Assembly (NCBI GenBank): GCA_964615375.1
Contig: CAZTOW010000020.1
Span: 1 to 64,000 of the forward strand
Length of the DNA stretch: 64,000 nt
From: CAZKWG01 sp964615375
Lineage (GTDB): Bacteria > Myxococcota_A > UBA796 > CAZKWG01
Direction of reading: 5' to 3'
The notes beneath the pieces are model-generated. The model worked only from the letters and a program-made list of their open reading frames with translations. It did no database searches and was not told where the DNA came from. A program made the translations under genes and the position numbers. Shown here one piece after another: positions 57,016 through 64,000 of this stretch. Position 1 is the stretch's first letter. Each line of letters starts with the position of its first letter.

Positions 57016-57663
57016 ATGAGCCTCACGGAGCGCCGCCGCGAGCGGGTTGAGCGGGTGCTGGGCCAGCGCCTCGCCAGCGTGGTCGTCGTCGTGGAGGCGG
57101 TGCGCCGCCGCCACAACACCAGCGCCATCCTGCGCAGCGCCGAGAGCTTCGGGCTCCACGAGGTCCACCTCATCACCGGCGACTTCCGCCCCAGCAAGGG
57201 GGCCGCGCGCGGGGCCGAGCGCTGGCTGGAGCTGCACCGCCACCCCACCACCACCGCGGCGCTGAGCGGCCTGAAGGCCCGCGGCTTCCAGGTCTGGATC
57301 GCGGATCCGGTCGAGGGCGCGCTCCCACCCTCCGAGGTCCCGGTGGACCGCCCGGTGGCCGTGCTCTTCGGCTCCGAGATCCGCGGCGTGAGCGACGAGG
57401 CCCGCGGGCTGGCCGACGGCGTGCTGGCCGTGCCCATGCGCGGGCTCACCGAGTCGATGAACGTGTCCGCCGCCGCCGCCCTGGTCATCAACACGCTCGC
57501 CGAGCGCCGCCGGGCCTGGATCGGCGGCGGCGACCTGGAGCCCGAGCGCCGCGAGGCCTTCTACCAGCGCTGGCTGGCCACCGAGGCCGAGGCCGAGATC
57601 GGCATGCGGGCCCAGGTGGGCGACGACGAGGGCGAGGTCGAGGAGCTCTTCGAGGAGCCCTAG
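57016..57663 (+). CDS. trmH: tRNA (guanosine(18)-2'-O)-methyltransferase TrmH
   Basis: A 215-residue SPOUT methyltransferase. N-terminal RRHNTSAILRSAESFGLHEVHLI contains the RxxxNxxA-type catalytic/Gm18 signature. The deep-trefoil knot region is visible as VAVLFGSEIRGVSDEARGLADG and VPMRGLTESMNVSAAAALV. It methylates G18 in the tRNA D-loop. The C-terminal acidic tail (GDDEGEVEELFEEP) is a local extension. The stop overlaps the stop of the convergent TPR gene by 4 bp. Confidence 0.93.
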   Translation: MSLTERRRERVERVLGQRLASVVVVVEAVRRRHNTSAILRSAESFGLHEVHLITGDFRPSKGAARGAERWLELHRHPTTTAALSGLKARGFQVWIADPVEGALPPSEVPVDRPVAVLFGSEIRGVSDEARGLADGVLAVPMRGLTESMNVSAAAALVINTLAERRRAWIGGGDLEPERREAFYQRWLATEAEAEIGMRAQVGDDEGEVEELFEEP

Positions 57664-58817
57664 GCTCTCGCGGGCTCCAACGTGCTGAGGCCGGCGAGGG
57701 CGGCGATCTGCTCGTCCTCGGGCTCCAGCCCGCCCTGGACCTCGGCGAGCTGTCCGAGCAGCTCCTCCACCCGCGCCGTCTCCCGGCCGTCCTCGGCGTA
57801 GATCCGGGCCAGCATCCGGGTCGCCTCCAGGTCCAGCGGCTGGTTGCCGCACTTCCCCGGGTTGCTGCAGCAGGCGGCCAGACCGCCCTCCAGCGCCGCG
57901 GCGGCCCCCGCCCGATCTCCCCGGCCCAGCCGCGCGCGGGCCACCACCCGCCAGGCCGCCATGACCTTGCCGGCGCGGCGGATCACGTCGGAGGCGTCGG
58001 CCTCGGCCTCGTCCCAGCGCCCGAGCCCGGCCAGAGTGTTCGCGCGGGCGAAGCGCAGGTCCACGTCGGTCGGCGTGGCGGCCAGCGCCCCGTCCACCAC
58101 GCCCAGCGCGCGATCGAGCTCGCCCGCCTGCCCCAGGATCTGCGACAGGAGCACCGCCGTGTGCAGGTTGCCGACCCGCAGGTGGCCCAGCCGCTCCCCG
58201 AGGCGCTGGAGCTCGGCGCCGGCCAGCCCCGGGCGCCCCATGGCCAGGGCCGCGCGGGCGCGCTCGAAGTGGGCGACCGGATCGCGGGCGGGGTAGGGCG
58301 CCAGGCGCTCCCAGGACTCCGCGGCCCGCCCCTCCTCGATGGCCAGGCAGGCCTCGGCGAAGTCGGCGCCCAGCGCCAGCAGGCGGGGCTGGAGGGCCTC
58401 GGGCCAGCTCTCCACGATCTGCGCGTAGCGGAGCCGGGGATCATCGGGCGGGAGCGACCAGATGGGGTCGTCCCCCTCCAGCGCGGGGGCCTCCGGGGGC
58501 GGCGGCGGCGGGCGGCGCTCCTCCCGCGGGCGGCGGCGCAGGGAGCGGAGCTGCTCGGGCGTGGCGCCGAACTCGCGGGCCAGCTCCATGTGCTCCTCCA
58601 TCAGCGCGCGATCTCCCAGGCTCGCCGCGCCCTCCGCCGCGCGGAGGTTCAGCTCCACCATGCCCGCCAGGGCCTGGTCCCGCAGCGCTCGCGCCTCGCC
58701 GTGCTCCAGCCCCTCCAGCACCCAGCGCGCCTCGTTGTACTCGCCGCGCTCCAGCAGGGCCCGCGCCTTCCTGACCTTGGCCTCCGGCCCGGGGAAGAGC
58801 CAGTCGAAGAGGCCCAT
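57660..58817 (-). CDS. TPR protein downstream of peptide deformylase
   Basis: A 385-residue predicted cytoplasmic protein with TPR-like helical repeats throughout (VRKARALLERGEYNEARWVLEGL; LAAGDELDRALGVVDGALAATPTDVDLRFARANTLAGLGRWDEAE). A Pro-rich linker (RRPPPPPPEAP) separates an N-terminal and a C-terminal array. A Cys-rich loop (AACCSNPGKCGNQP) could bind a metal. Its ATG shares one base with the def stop (TGATG), so the two are translationally coupled. Its role is unknown. Confidence 0.8.
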   Translation of the reverse strand: MGLFDWLFPGPEAKVRKARALLERGEYNEARWVLEGLEHGEARALRDQALAGMVELNLRAAEGAASLGDRALMEEHMELAREFGATPEQLRSLRRRPREERRPPPPPPEAPALEGDDPIWSLPPDDPRLRYAQIVESWPEALQPRLLALGADFAEACLAIEEGRAAESWERLAPYPARDPVAHFERARAALAMGRPGLAGAELQRLGERLGHLRVGNLHTAVLLSQILGQAGELDRALGVVDGALAATPTDVDLRFARANTLAGLGRWDEAEADASDVIRRAGKVMAAWRVVARARLGRGDRAGAAAALEGGLAACCSNPGKCGNQPLDLEATRMLARIYAEDGRETARVEELLGQLAEVQGGLEPEDEQIAALAGLSTLEPARA

Positions 58818-59341
58818 CACTCCTCCCCGCGCCCGGACCACTGCGGCCCGTACTTGCGGTACTCGGTGAGGAAGGTGAGCGTGCGCGTGTCGCAGCGGTC
58901 CACGTAGAGGACGCCGTCGAGGTGGTCGCACTCGTGCTGGGCGACCACGGCGGGGAAGCCCTTCAACTCCAGGTGGACCGCCTGACCCTGGGGGTCGAGC
59001 GCGCGCACCCGGATGTGGCCGGGCCGCGCCACCGCCGCGCGCATCCCGGCGACGCTGAGGCAGCCCTCCCAGGTCACCACCATCTGCTCGGTGAGCGGCG
59101 TGATGACCGGGTTCAGCCACACGCGCATCCCCTCCTCGTCCCCGAGGTCCAGGACCACGACCCGCCGGCTCACGTGGACCTGGGGCGCGGCGAGCCCGGC
59201 GCCGTCCTGCTCCTCACAGGTCTCCAGCAGGTCGCGGATGAGCTGCTGGAGCTCGGGCGAGCCGATCTCGTCCGGGCGGATCGGCTCGGCCACGCGCCGC
59301 AGCACAGGGTGTCCCATCTGGGCCACTTTGAGGATCGCCAT
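58817..59341 (-). CDS. def: Peptide deformylase
   Basis: A 174-residue metalloenzyme that removes the formyl group from new polypeptides. The three active-site motifs are intact: GAGLAAPQ (47-54), EGCLS with ligand Cys94 (92-96), and HECDH with His136/His140 (136-140). The start ATG 59341 has a poorly defined ribosome-binding site. The stop overlaps the TPR gene start by one base. No fmt gene is adjacent. Confidence 0.96.
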   Translation of the reverse strand: MAILKVAQMGHPVLRRVAEPIRPDEIGSPELQQLIRDLLETCEEQDGAGLAAPQVHVSRRVVVLDLGDEEGMRVWLNPVITPLTEQMVVTWEGCLSVAGMRAAVARPGHIRVRALDPQGQAVHLELKGFPAVVAQHECDHLDGVLYVDRCDTRTLTFLTEYRKYGPQWSGRGEE

Positions 59342-59447
59342 GTCGTACCTGGCTCCACGCGGAGGACGTTGCGCGGGGGCGCGCGCTCGGGTAGTGAAGA
59401 GGACCCCTGCCCATCTATATCTCTATCGGATCGACGAGGAGCGCTCC

Positions 59448-59717
59448 ATGGCGGACCCCAACAACGTCTGGGAAGACAACGTCGGTGGCGAGAGCGTCAT
59501 CAACGGCAAGCGCGTGTCCTTCTTCGTGGACAAGGAGTGCATCCTGTGCTCGGTGTGCTCGGACGCGGCGCCGAACAACTTCCGGATGAGCGACCAGGAA
59601 GACCACGACATCTGCTACAAGCAGCCGGAGAACGCCGAGGAGCTCGCCCAGTGCCGTGAGGCGCAGGAGAACTGCCCGGTCGAGGCCATCGGCGACAACG
59701 GCCCGAAGAACATCTAG
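59448..59717 (+). CDS. Single-cluster 4Fe-4S ferredoxin
   Basis: An 89-residue acidic ferredoxin. It carries CILCSVCSDAAPNNF and later ENCPVEAI, the CxxCxxC...CP arrangement of monocluster [4Fe-4S] ferredoxins of the thermophile or sulfate-reducer type. It should shuttle low-potential electrons; the radical SAM enzyme nearby is one possible partner. The start is ATG 59448 with GAGGAG upstream; the frame is open far upstream only as a shadow. An AT-rich TCTATATCTCTATC run (59414-59427) could be its promoter. A GC hairpin follows the stop. Confidence 0.9.
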   Translation: MADPNNVWEDNVGGESVINGKRVSFFVDKECILCSVCSDAAPNNFRMSDQEDHDICYKQPENAEELAQCREAQENCPVEAIGDNGPKNI

Positions 59718-59727
59718 TTTCCTGGGT

Positions 59728-59742
59728 GGGGGCGCTGCCCCC
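59728..59742 (+). terminator. GC hairpin after the ferredoxin gene (possible terminator)
   Basis: GGGGGC-GCT-GCCCCC, a compact 6-bp stem 10 bp after the ferredoxin stop, without a U-run. Possible weak or factor-assisted terminator. Confidence 0.4.
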
Positions 59743-59794
59743 CGCTTGCGCGTGCTCGCGTCGGCTATCATGAGCGCTCCATCCAGGAGAGCTC

Positions 59795-60217
59795 ATGAAG
59801 TCGCACACGCAGTACCTCACGATGCACGTCAGCGCCCGCACGGGCTACGTGAACCTCACCGAGCAGGTCCAGGGCGCGGTGCTGGCCAGCGGCGTGCGCG
59901 AGGGGCTGTGCCTGGTCAACGCCATGCACATCACCTCGAGCGTCTTCATCAACGACGACGAGTCCGGCTTCCTTCAGGATCTGGGTGAATTCCTGGAGAA
60001 GCTGGCGCCGTATCAGCCCGGGCTCGCGCGCTACCGCCACCACCAGACCGGCGAGAACAACGGCGACGCGCACCTCAAGCGCTCGGTGCTGGGGCGCGAG
60101 GTCGTCGTCGCCATCACCGGCGGGCGCCTGGACTTCGGCCCCTGGGAGCAGATCTTCTACGCCGAGTTCGACGGGAACCGCGACAAGCGCGTCCTCATCA
60201 AGATCATCGGCGAGTGA
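59795..60217 (+). CDS. YjbQ family protein (UPF0047)
   Basis: A 140-residue protein. It carries the family core VHARTG-like VSARTGYVNLTEQVQ, GLCLVNAMHITSSVFINDDESGFLQDL, RHHQTGENNGDAHLKRSVLG and GPWEQIFYAEFDGNRDKRVLIKI. His residues and the conserved NGDAH/Glu set are intact. Members can complement thiamin-phosphate synthase deficiency in E. coli, but the true role is uncertain. An AT-rich TATCAT (59766-59771) and an AGGAG ribosome-binding site precede the ATG. Confidence 0.92.
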   Translation: MKSHTQYLTMHVSARTGYVNLTEQVQGAVLASGVREGLCLVNAMHITSSVFINDDESGFLQDLGEFLEKLAPYQPGLARYRHHQTGENNGDAHLKRSVLGREVVVAITGGRLDFGPWEQIFYAEFDGNRDKRVLIKIIGE

Positions 60218-60245
60218 TCGGGCGCGCGCCCCACGCCCATACATT

Positions 60246-60257
60246 CCGACCGGTCGG
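60246..60257. promoter_or_regulatory. Palindrome CCGACCGGTCGG (TetR-like operator candidate)
   Basis: A perfect 12-bp palindrome resembling TetR-family operators. It lies 45 bp upstream of the -35 of the serine-palmitoyltransferase-like gene, in the gap after YjbQ. No tetR gene is in the window. Confidence 0.4.
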
Positions 60258-60301
60258 TAGGAACCATTTCGCGATAGATCAGCTACAAGCTCCCGATTGG
60301 G

Positions 60302-60330
60302 TTGACCCTCCCCTGAGCGGCGATTAGTGT
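60302..60330 (+). promoter_or_regulatory. Candidate sigma-70 promoter of the SPT-like gene
   Basis: TTGACC (60302-60307), a 17-nt spacer and TAGTGT (60325-60330). Transcription would start near 60337, just before the GGAGGG ribosome-binding site and GTG 60351. This placement also argues against the in-frame GTG at 60327 as a start. Confidence 0.5.
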
Positions 60331-60350
60331 CTGGCCGCGGAGGGTTAGCC

Positions 60351-61610
60351 GTGGATAAATCTGTCCATAGAGACATCTTCGACAAGTGCGTGGCCTACCG
60401 ACGCCACCACGTCGCGCGGGAGCTCGGCGTCTACCCCTACTTCCGGCCCCTCTCCGACAGCGAGGGCAGCCGGGTGATCATCGAGGGGAAGCCGCGGATC
60501 ATGCTGGGCTCCAACAATTACCTGGGGCTCACCCACCACCCCGAGGTCATCGCCGCGGCGAAGGCGGCTATCGACCGCTTCGGGACCGGGTGCACCGGCT
60601 CGCGCATGCTCAACGGCACGTTGGACCTGCACAACGCCCTCGAGCAGGAGCTCGCCGCGTTCATGGGCAAGGAGAGCTGCCTGCTCTGGTCCACGGGCTT
60701 CATGTCCAACTCCGGCCCCATCGGCGCGCTCTGCTCGCGAAAAGACACCATCTTCGCCGACCGGGAGGTGCATGCCAGCATCGTGGACGGCATCCTGCTG
60801 AGCCAGGCCCACCTGGTGCGCTTCAAGCACAACGACATGGCCGACCTCGCGCGGAAGCTGGAGTCGAACGAGGACGCGGGCGGGAAGCTCATCGTCGTGG
60901 ACGGGGTGTACTCGATGACCGGCGAGCTCGCCCCGCTCGACCAGATCGCGGCCCTGGCCCGTCGGCACGGGGCGCGGCTCCTGGTGGACGAGGCCCACGC
61001 CGTGGGCGTGCTGGGGGAGGGCGGGCGCGGGAGCTGCGATCACTTCGGCGTGACCGGCCAGGTGGACCTGATCACGGGCACCTTCTCCAAGACCTTCGCC
61101 AGCATGGGCGGCTTCCTCTGCGGGCCCCAGGCGGTGAAGGACTACCTGATGCACCACTGCCGGCAGTTCATGTACACCGCCAGCTTCACGCCCTCGGTGG
61201 CGGCCACGGTGTTGACGGCCCTGCGGATCCTGCGCGCCCACCCCGAGCTCGTCGAGCAGGTGCGCACCAACGCCCGCTACATGCGGGCCGAGCTGAGCGC
61301 CATGGGCTTCCGCTGCCTGGAGGAGGGCAGCGCCGTGGTCCCCGTGGTCGTTGGCCCGGTCGAGCAGCTCCTCTGGTTCAACCAGCGCCTCTACGAGGAG
61401 GGGGTCTTCGCCAACCCCGTCGTCCCGCCCGCCGTGCCCACCAACGCCTGCCTGGTCCGCACCTCCTACATGGCGACCCACCGCCGCGAGGACCTGGAGG
61501 AGGCGCTGGACATCTTCCAGCGCGTGGGCACCGAGGTGGGCGTGATCGGCCCGAACCGCGAGGCCATGACGGCGCACTGGGCCGAGGTCGCCCAGCAGAT
61601 GGCGATCTGA
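60351..61610 (+). CDS. Serine palmitoyltransferase-like alpha-oxoamine synthase
   Basis: A 419-residue PLP enzyme that condenses an acyl thioester with an amino acid. The fold-I core has FGTGCTGSRMLNGTLDLHNALE, DREVHASIVDG, LLVDEAHAVGVLG and the PLP-lysine motif GTFSKTFASMGGF (Lys247). The TFSK-GG form and N-terminal region favour serine palmitoyltransferase over AONS or KBL; hence likely first step of sphingolipid synthesis, which some Myxococcota make. AONS (biotin) remains a possible alternative. The start is GTG 60351 with GGAGGG upstream. It is followed by gatB. Confidence 0.85.
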   Translation: MDKSVHRDIFDKCVAYRRHHVARELGVYPYFRPLSDSEGSRVIIEGKPRIMLGSNNYLGLTHHPEVIAAAKAAIDRFGTGCTGSRMLNGTLDLHNALEQELAAFMGKESCLLWSTGFMSNSGPIGALCSRKDTIFADREVHASIVDGILLSQAHLVRFKHNDMADLARKLESNEDAGGKLIVVDGVYSMTGELAPLDQIAALARRHGARLLVDEAHAVGVLGEGGRGSCDHFGVTGQVDLITGTFSKTFASMGGFLCGPQAVKDYLMHHCRQFMYTASFTPSVAATVLTALRILRAHPELVEQVRTNARYMRAELSAMGFRCLEEGSAVVPVVVGPVEQLLWFNQRLYEEGVFANPVVPPAVPTNACLVRTSYMATHRREDLEEALDIFQRVGTEVGVIGPNREAMTAHWAEVAQQMAI

Positions 61611-61633
61611 GCGCCGCGGCCCCGAGCCTCCCC

Positions 61634-61675
61634 CCACCCTGACCAGTTATCAGGGCTCATTGGAGGTCAGGGTGG
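61634..61675 (+). promoter_or_regulatory. Mutually exclusive hairpins over the gatB ribosome-binding site and start
   Basis: CCACCCTGACC (61634-61644) is a perfect complement of GGTCAGGGTGG (61665-61675), which contains the last base(s) of the GGAGG ribosome-binding site and the GTG start (61672). The same left arm can instead pair CCCTGA (61637-61642) with TCAGGG (61650-61655). The two structures cannot coexist, so one sequesters the start and one frees it. Confidence 0.55.
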
Positions 61676-63117
61676 AGCTGGTCGCCACCATCGGGCTGGA
61701 GTGCCACGCGCAGCTGGACACGCGGACCAAGATGTTCTGCGCCTGCCCCACTGAGGAGGGGGCCCCGCCGAACACGCTGGTCTGCCCGATCTGCCTGGGG
61801 CACCCGGGCACGCTGCCGCTGCCCAACGCGCGCGCGGTGACCCTCGGGATCCGCGCCGGGCTCGCCTTCGGCTGCACGGTCCACCCGGAGAGCGTGTTCT
61901 CCCGCAAGCACTACTTCTACCCGGACCTCCCGAAGGGCTACCAGATCAGCCAGTATGATCGCCCGCTCTGCACGGACGGGAAGGTCCATGTCGCCTTCGG
62001 GGACGAGCGGCGCAGCTTCACCATCACCCGCATCCACCTGGAGGAGGACGCCGGGCGCATGCACCACGGGCCCGAGGGCTCGGGCGTGGACTGGAACCGC
62101 GGCGGGCTGCCCCTCATCGAGATCGTGGGCGCCCCCGACGTCCACAGCCCGGAGGAGGCCGAGGCCTGGCTGCGTATGGTCCACCGCGTGATCACCGAGG
62201 CCGGGATCTGCCGGGGTGACCTGGAGAAGGGCCACTTCCGCTGCGACGCGAACGTGAGCGTGGCGCCCCCCGGCGGTCCGCCTGGGACCCGGGTGGAGGT
62301 CAAGAACGTCAACTCCTTCCGCTTCGTGGCGAAGGCCCTGCGCTACGAGATCGAGCGGCAGAAGGCCGTGATCGCCGCGGGGGGACGCGTGGACCAGGAG
62401 ACCCGCACCTGGACCGGTCGGGGCACCGCCACGCTGCGAAAGAAGGAAGGATCCGCGGACTACCGCTACTTCCCCGAGCCCGACCTCCCCCACCTGCGCC
62501 TGGACGCGGGCCTGGAGGCCGAGGCGCGGGGCGGGCTCGCCGGGGCGCCCCTGGACCTCTGGCTGCTGGAGCAGGACCGCGAGCGGGCCGCCAGCTTCGC
62601 CGCGCGCCACGGGCTCGGCCCCTACGAGACGGGCGTGCTGCTCTCCGACCCCGCGGTCGCGGGCTTCTTCGAGGCGACGGTGGCGGCCGGCGGCGAGCCG
62701 CGCGCCATGGCCACCTGGGTCATGGGCGAGCTGCTGCGTGCGCTGAACCAGCTCGACGGCGGCCTGGAGGAGGCGCGCATCCGGCCCGAGGATCTCTGCC
62801 AGCTGGAGACCCTCGTGCGCGAGGGGCGGATCACCCGCGGGGCGGCCAGGGGCCTGGTGGACGAGCTCTGCCGGAGCGGCGGCGACCCGCTGGCCCTGGC
62901 GACCGAGCGCGGGCTGGTGGGCCTGGCGGGCGAGGACGCGGTGCAGTCGGCGGTGACGCAGGTGCTCAGCGCCTTCCCCGATGAGCTGGCGCGCTATCGG
63001 GGCGGGCGTAAGAACCTGATCGGCTTCTTCGTTGGACAGGTGATGAAGGCGCTCGGCGGCAAGGCCGACGCGCGCGCGGTCCAGCAGGCCGTCCAGCGCG
63101 CGCTGGAGGCGACGTGA
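61672..63117 (+). CDS. gatB: Aspartyl/glutamyl-tRNA amidotransferase subunit B
   Basis: A 481-residue GatB, the kinase/transamidase subunit of GatCAB, which converts Glu-tRNA-Gln and Asp-tRNA-Asn. The N terminus ELVATIGLECHAQLDTRTKMFC is diagnostic, followed by CPICLGHPGTLPLPN, FYPDLPKGYQISQYD, HLEEDAGRMHH, RGGLPLIEIVG, GHFRCDANVSV and RVEVKNVNSFRF. The C-terminal YqeY-like tail domain ends FFVGQVMKALGGKADAR. I use GTG 61672 with GGAGG upstream; a TTG four codons earlier is an alternative. gatA and gatC are not in the window, so the complex is encoded from separate loci. Confidence 0.94.
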   Translation: MELVATIGLECHAQLDTRTKMFCACPTEEGAPPNTLVCPICLGHPGTLPLPNARAVTLGIRAGLAFGCTVHPESVFSRKHYFYPDLPKGYQISQYDRPLCTDGKVHVAFGDERRSFTITRIHLEEDAGRMHHGPEGSGVDWNRGGLPLIEIVGAPDVHSPEEAEAWLRMVHRVITEAGICRGDLEKGHFRCDANVSVAPPGGPPGTRVEVKNVNSFRFVAKALRYEIERQKAVIAAGGRVDQETRTWTGRGTATLRKKEGSADYRYFPEPDLPHLRLDAGLEAEARGGLAGAPLDLWLLEQDRERAASFAARHGLGPYETGVLLSDPAVAGFFEATVAAGGEPRAMATWVMGELLRALNQLDGGLEEARIRPEDLCQLETLVREGRITRGAARGLVDELCRSGGDPLALATERGLVGLAGEDAVQSAVTQVLSAFPDELARYRGGRKNLIGFFVGQVMKALGGKADARAVQQAVQRALEAT

Positions 63118-63217
63118 GCGTTCGCGAGAGAGCATCAGGAACAGCGGTGGGGACGGCGAGCCCGCGCGCGCAGGCGCCCTCCCGCGTGGTATCAAAGCGC
63201 TGCACGGAGGTCGTCCG

Positions 63218-64000
63218 GTGAGCAACTATTACCAGCGCGAGGCGGGGCCCGAGGGCCAGATCATCAGCGGCGAAGGGGACGTCGCTGGCGTCGATCTCGC
63301 CACGCTGATCGAGGGCGGCCCGCTGCCGGTGCGCGTGGCCCTGGAGCTCGTCGGCTACGTGGCGGACATCGTCACGGTGGCCGAGGAGGACAAGCTGGTC
63401 CACGGCGACCTGAGCCCGTCCGACGTCAAGGTGGACCCCTACGGCTCCGTGGCGGTGGAGGGCTACGGCGTGACGCGGCGGGGCGGGCGCGCCCCGGAGA
63501 GCAAGCCGGCGGGCGTGGCCACCGACGTCTACGGGCTCGGCGCGCTGCTGGTGGCGACCCTGTCCGGGGAGTCGCTCGGGCCGGTGCCGCGCGACCGCGA
63601 CGGCCACGACGAGGTGATCATCCAGCGGCTGCTGGCCATCGACTTCAAGCAGCTCCAGGGCAAGCGCTGGATGGAGGATCTGCTCCGCTTCCTGGCCGCC
63701 ATGTTCTCGTTTCAGCCAGAGGAGCGCCCGGCCCCGCTGGACGTGGCGAACGTGCTCTCCCACGTCGCCGGGCAGGCGGGCGGGGACGACATCACGGTCT
63801 GGGCCGCCCGCGCCGTGCGCGCCAAGGGCGGCACCCAGGGCCGGGTGTCCACGGGCACGGTGCTGCCCCAGGAGGATCTGGGCGGGCCGCAGTCGCTGGG
63901 CGCGCCGATGACCAGCACGCAGATGATGCGCGTGCGCGGTCAGGCCGCCAGCGCCAAGGGCCAGTCCACCGCGATGTGGTCCCGCGACCGCATCGCCGAG
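63218..64000 (+). CDS. Kinase C-lobe-like pseudokinase, 3' truncated by window end
   Basis: The frame opens at GTG 63218 (GGAGG 7 nt upstream) and stays open to base 64000, so 261 codons are visible. After only ~30 residues without an N-lobe it runs into a kinase C-lobe: catalytic loop LVHGDLSPSDVKVDP (HRD to HGD, Asn to Asp), the DFG position replaced by EGYG, then TDVYGLGALLVATLSGE and FLAAMFSFQPEERPAPLDVANVL. The ATP-binding Gly-loop, Lys and DFG are all missing. The remaining visible part is a low-complexity polar tail. This is a second N-lobe-less pseudokinase like that at 50115-51347. The remainder lies outside the window. Confidence 0.75.
   Translation, partial: MSNYYQREAGPEGQIISGEGDVAGVDLATLIEGGPLPVRVALELVGYVADIVTVAEEDKLVHGDLSPSDVKVDPYGSVAVEGYGVTRRGGRAPESKPAGVATDVYGLGALLVATLSGESLGPVPRDRDGHDEVIIQRLLAIDFKQLQGKRWMEDLLRFLAAMFSFQPEERPAPLDVANVLSHVAGQAGGDDITVWAARAVRAKGGTQGRVSTGTVLPQEDLGGPQSLGAPMTSTQMMRVRGQAASAKGQSTAMWSRDRIAE

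Noticed and set aside
1..64000. Search for mobile elements, integrases, toxin-antitoxin pairs and a complete restriction-modification or defence island
   Set aside because: No transposase, integrase, terminal repeats or nuclease partner for the methylase were seen.
1..64000. Classical intrinsic terminators with U-runs
   Set aside because: Only GC hairpins without U-runs were found (for example 47461-47484 and 59728-59742), so most 3' ends probably depend on Rho or are unresolved.

Overview
The window is a high-GC, gene-dense chromosomal segment from a Gram-negative bacterium, most likely a member of the Myxococcota or a related former-deltaproteobacterial lineage. The evidence is the style of gene content: Asp/Cys-rich MopE-type repeat lipoproteins, an OmpA protein with thrombospondin type 3 repeats, PEGA-domain Ser/Thr kinase signalling, an FHA-AAA+ regulator, a caspase/FGE-like fusion, a serine-palmitoyltransferase-like enzyme, and lpxC (so an LPS outer membrane). 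I saw no rRNA, tRNA, CRISPR array, insertion sequence, integrase or phage gene. Codon and base usage look even throughout, so most of the window reads as ordinary chromosome. Taxonomic placement is inference.

Layout. 1-9.5 kb: a caspase/FGE-like protein cut by the window edge, a Uma2 nuclease-like gene, a bile-acid:Na+ symporter family protein, hisS translationally coupled to a COG1743-type DNA methylase, and a large secreted sulfatase-fold protein. 9.5-14.1 kb (minus strand): a compact carbohydrate operon with an outer-membrane porin-like barrel, a small lipoprotein, a GH13-CBM20 amylase lipoprotein and a methyltransferase. 14.1-15.9 kb: a MopE/beta-helix surface protein. 16-19.4 kb: a tightly overlapping ruvC-ruvA-ruvB-DUF192-lpxC operon, followed by fhs. 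21-32 kb: unknown secreted proteins, a winged-helix/TPR regulator, a DASS transporter, a GT39-like membrane protein, an FHA-AAA+ regulator, and an RluA-family pseudouridine synthase.

32-42.6 kb: mostly envelope proteins (discoidin-like, TSP3-OmpA, two MopE lipoproteins, a hydrolase-like lipoprotein), interrupted by an F420/NADP oxidoreductase-like gene, a FAD oxidoreductase and sua5. 42.6-48.9 kb: a CPA2 antiporter, Hsp20, an S51 peptidase-like protein, an RRM protein with a long MDR/GDR repeat tail, slyD and tcdA. 49-55.8 kb: a signalling and envelope patch with a lipoprotein, a kinase-C-lobe-like membrane protein, the murein endopeptidase mepA, a TPR-PEGA protein and a PEGA Ser/Thr kinase. 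55.9-64 kb: a radical SAM/SPASM protein, trmH, a TPR protein, def, a ferredoxin, YjbQ, a serine-palmitoyltransferase-like enzyme, gatB, and a second kinase-C-lobe pseudokinase that runs off the window end.

The most interesting items are the two N-lobe-less kinase-like proteins, the RRM protein with a MDR/GDR low-complexity array, mutually exclusive hairpins over the gatB start, a recurring GGTTAA-type element 7-11 nt upstream of several start codons that suggests leaderless transcripts, and an FGE-like domain and a sulfatase-fold enzyme that both lack their canonical cysteines. No gap between genes exceeds 300 bp; the largest is the AT-rich divergent region 52053-52323.
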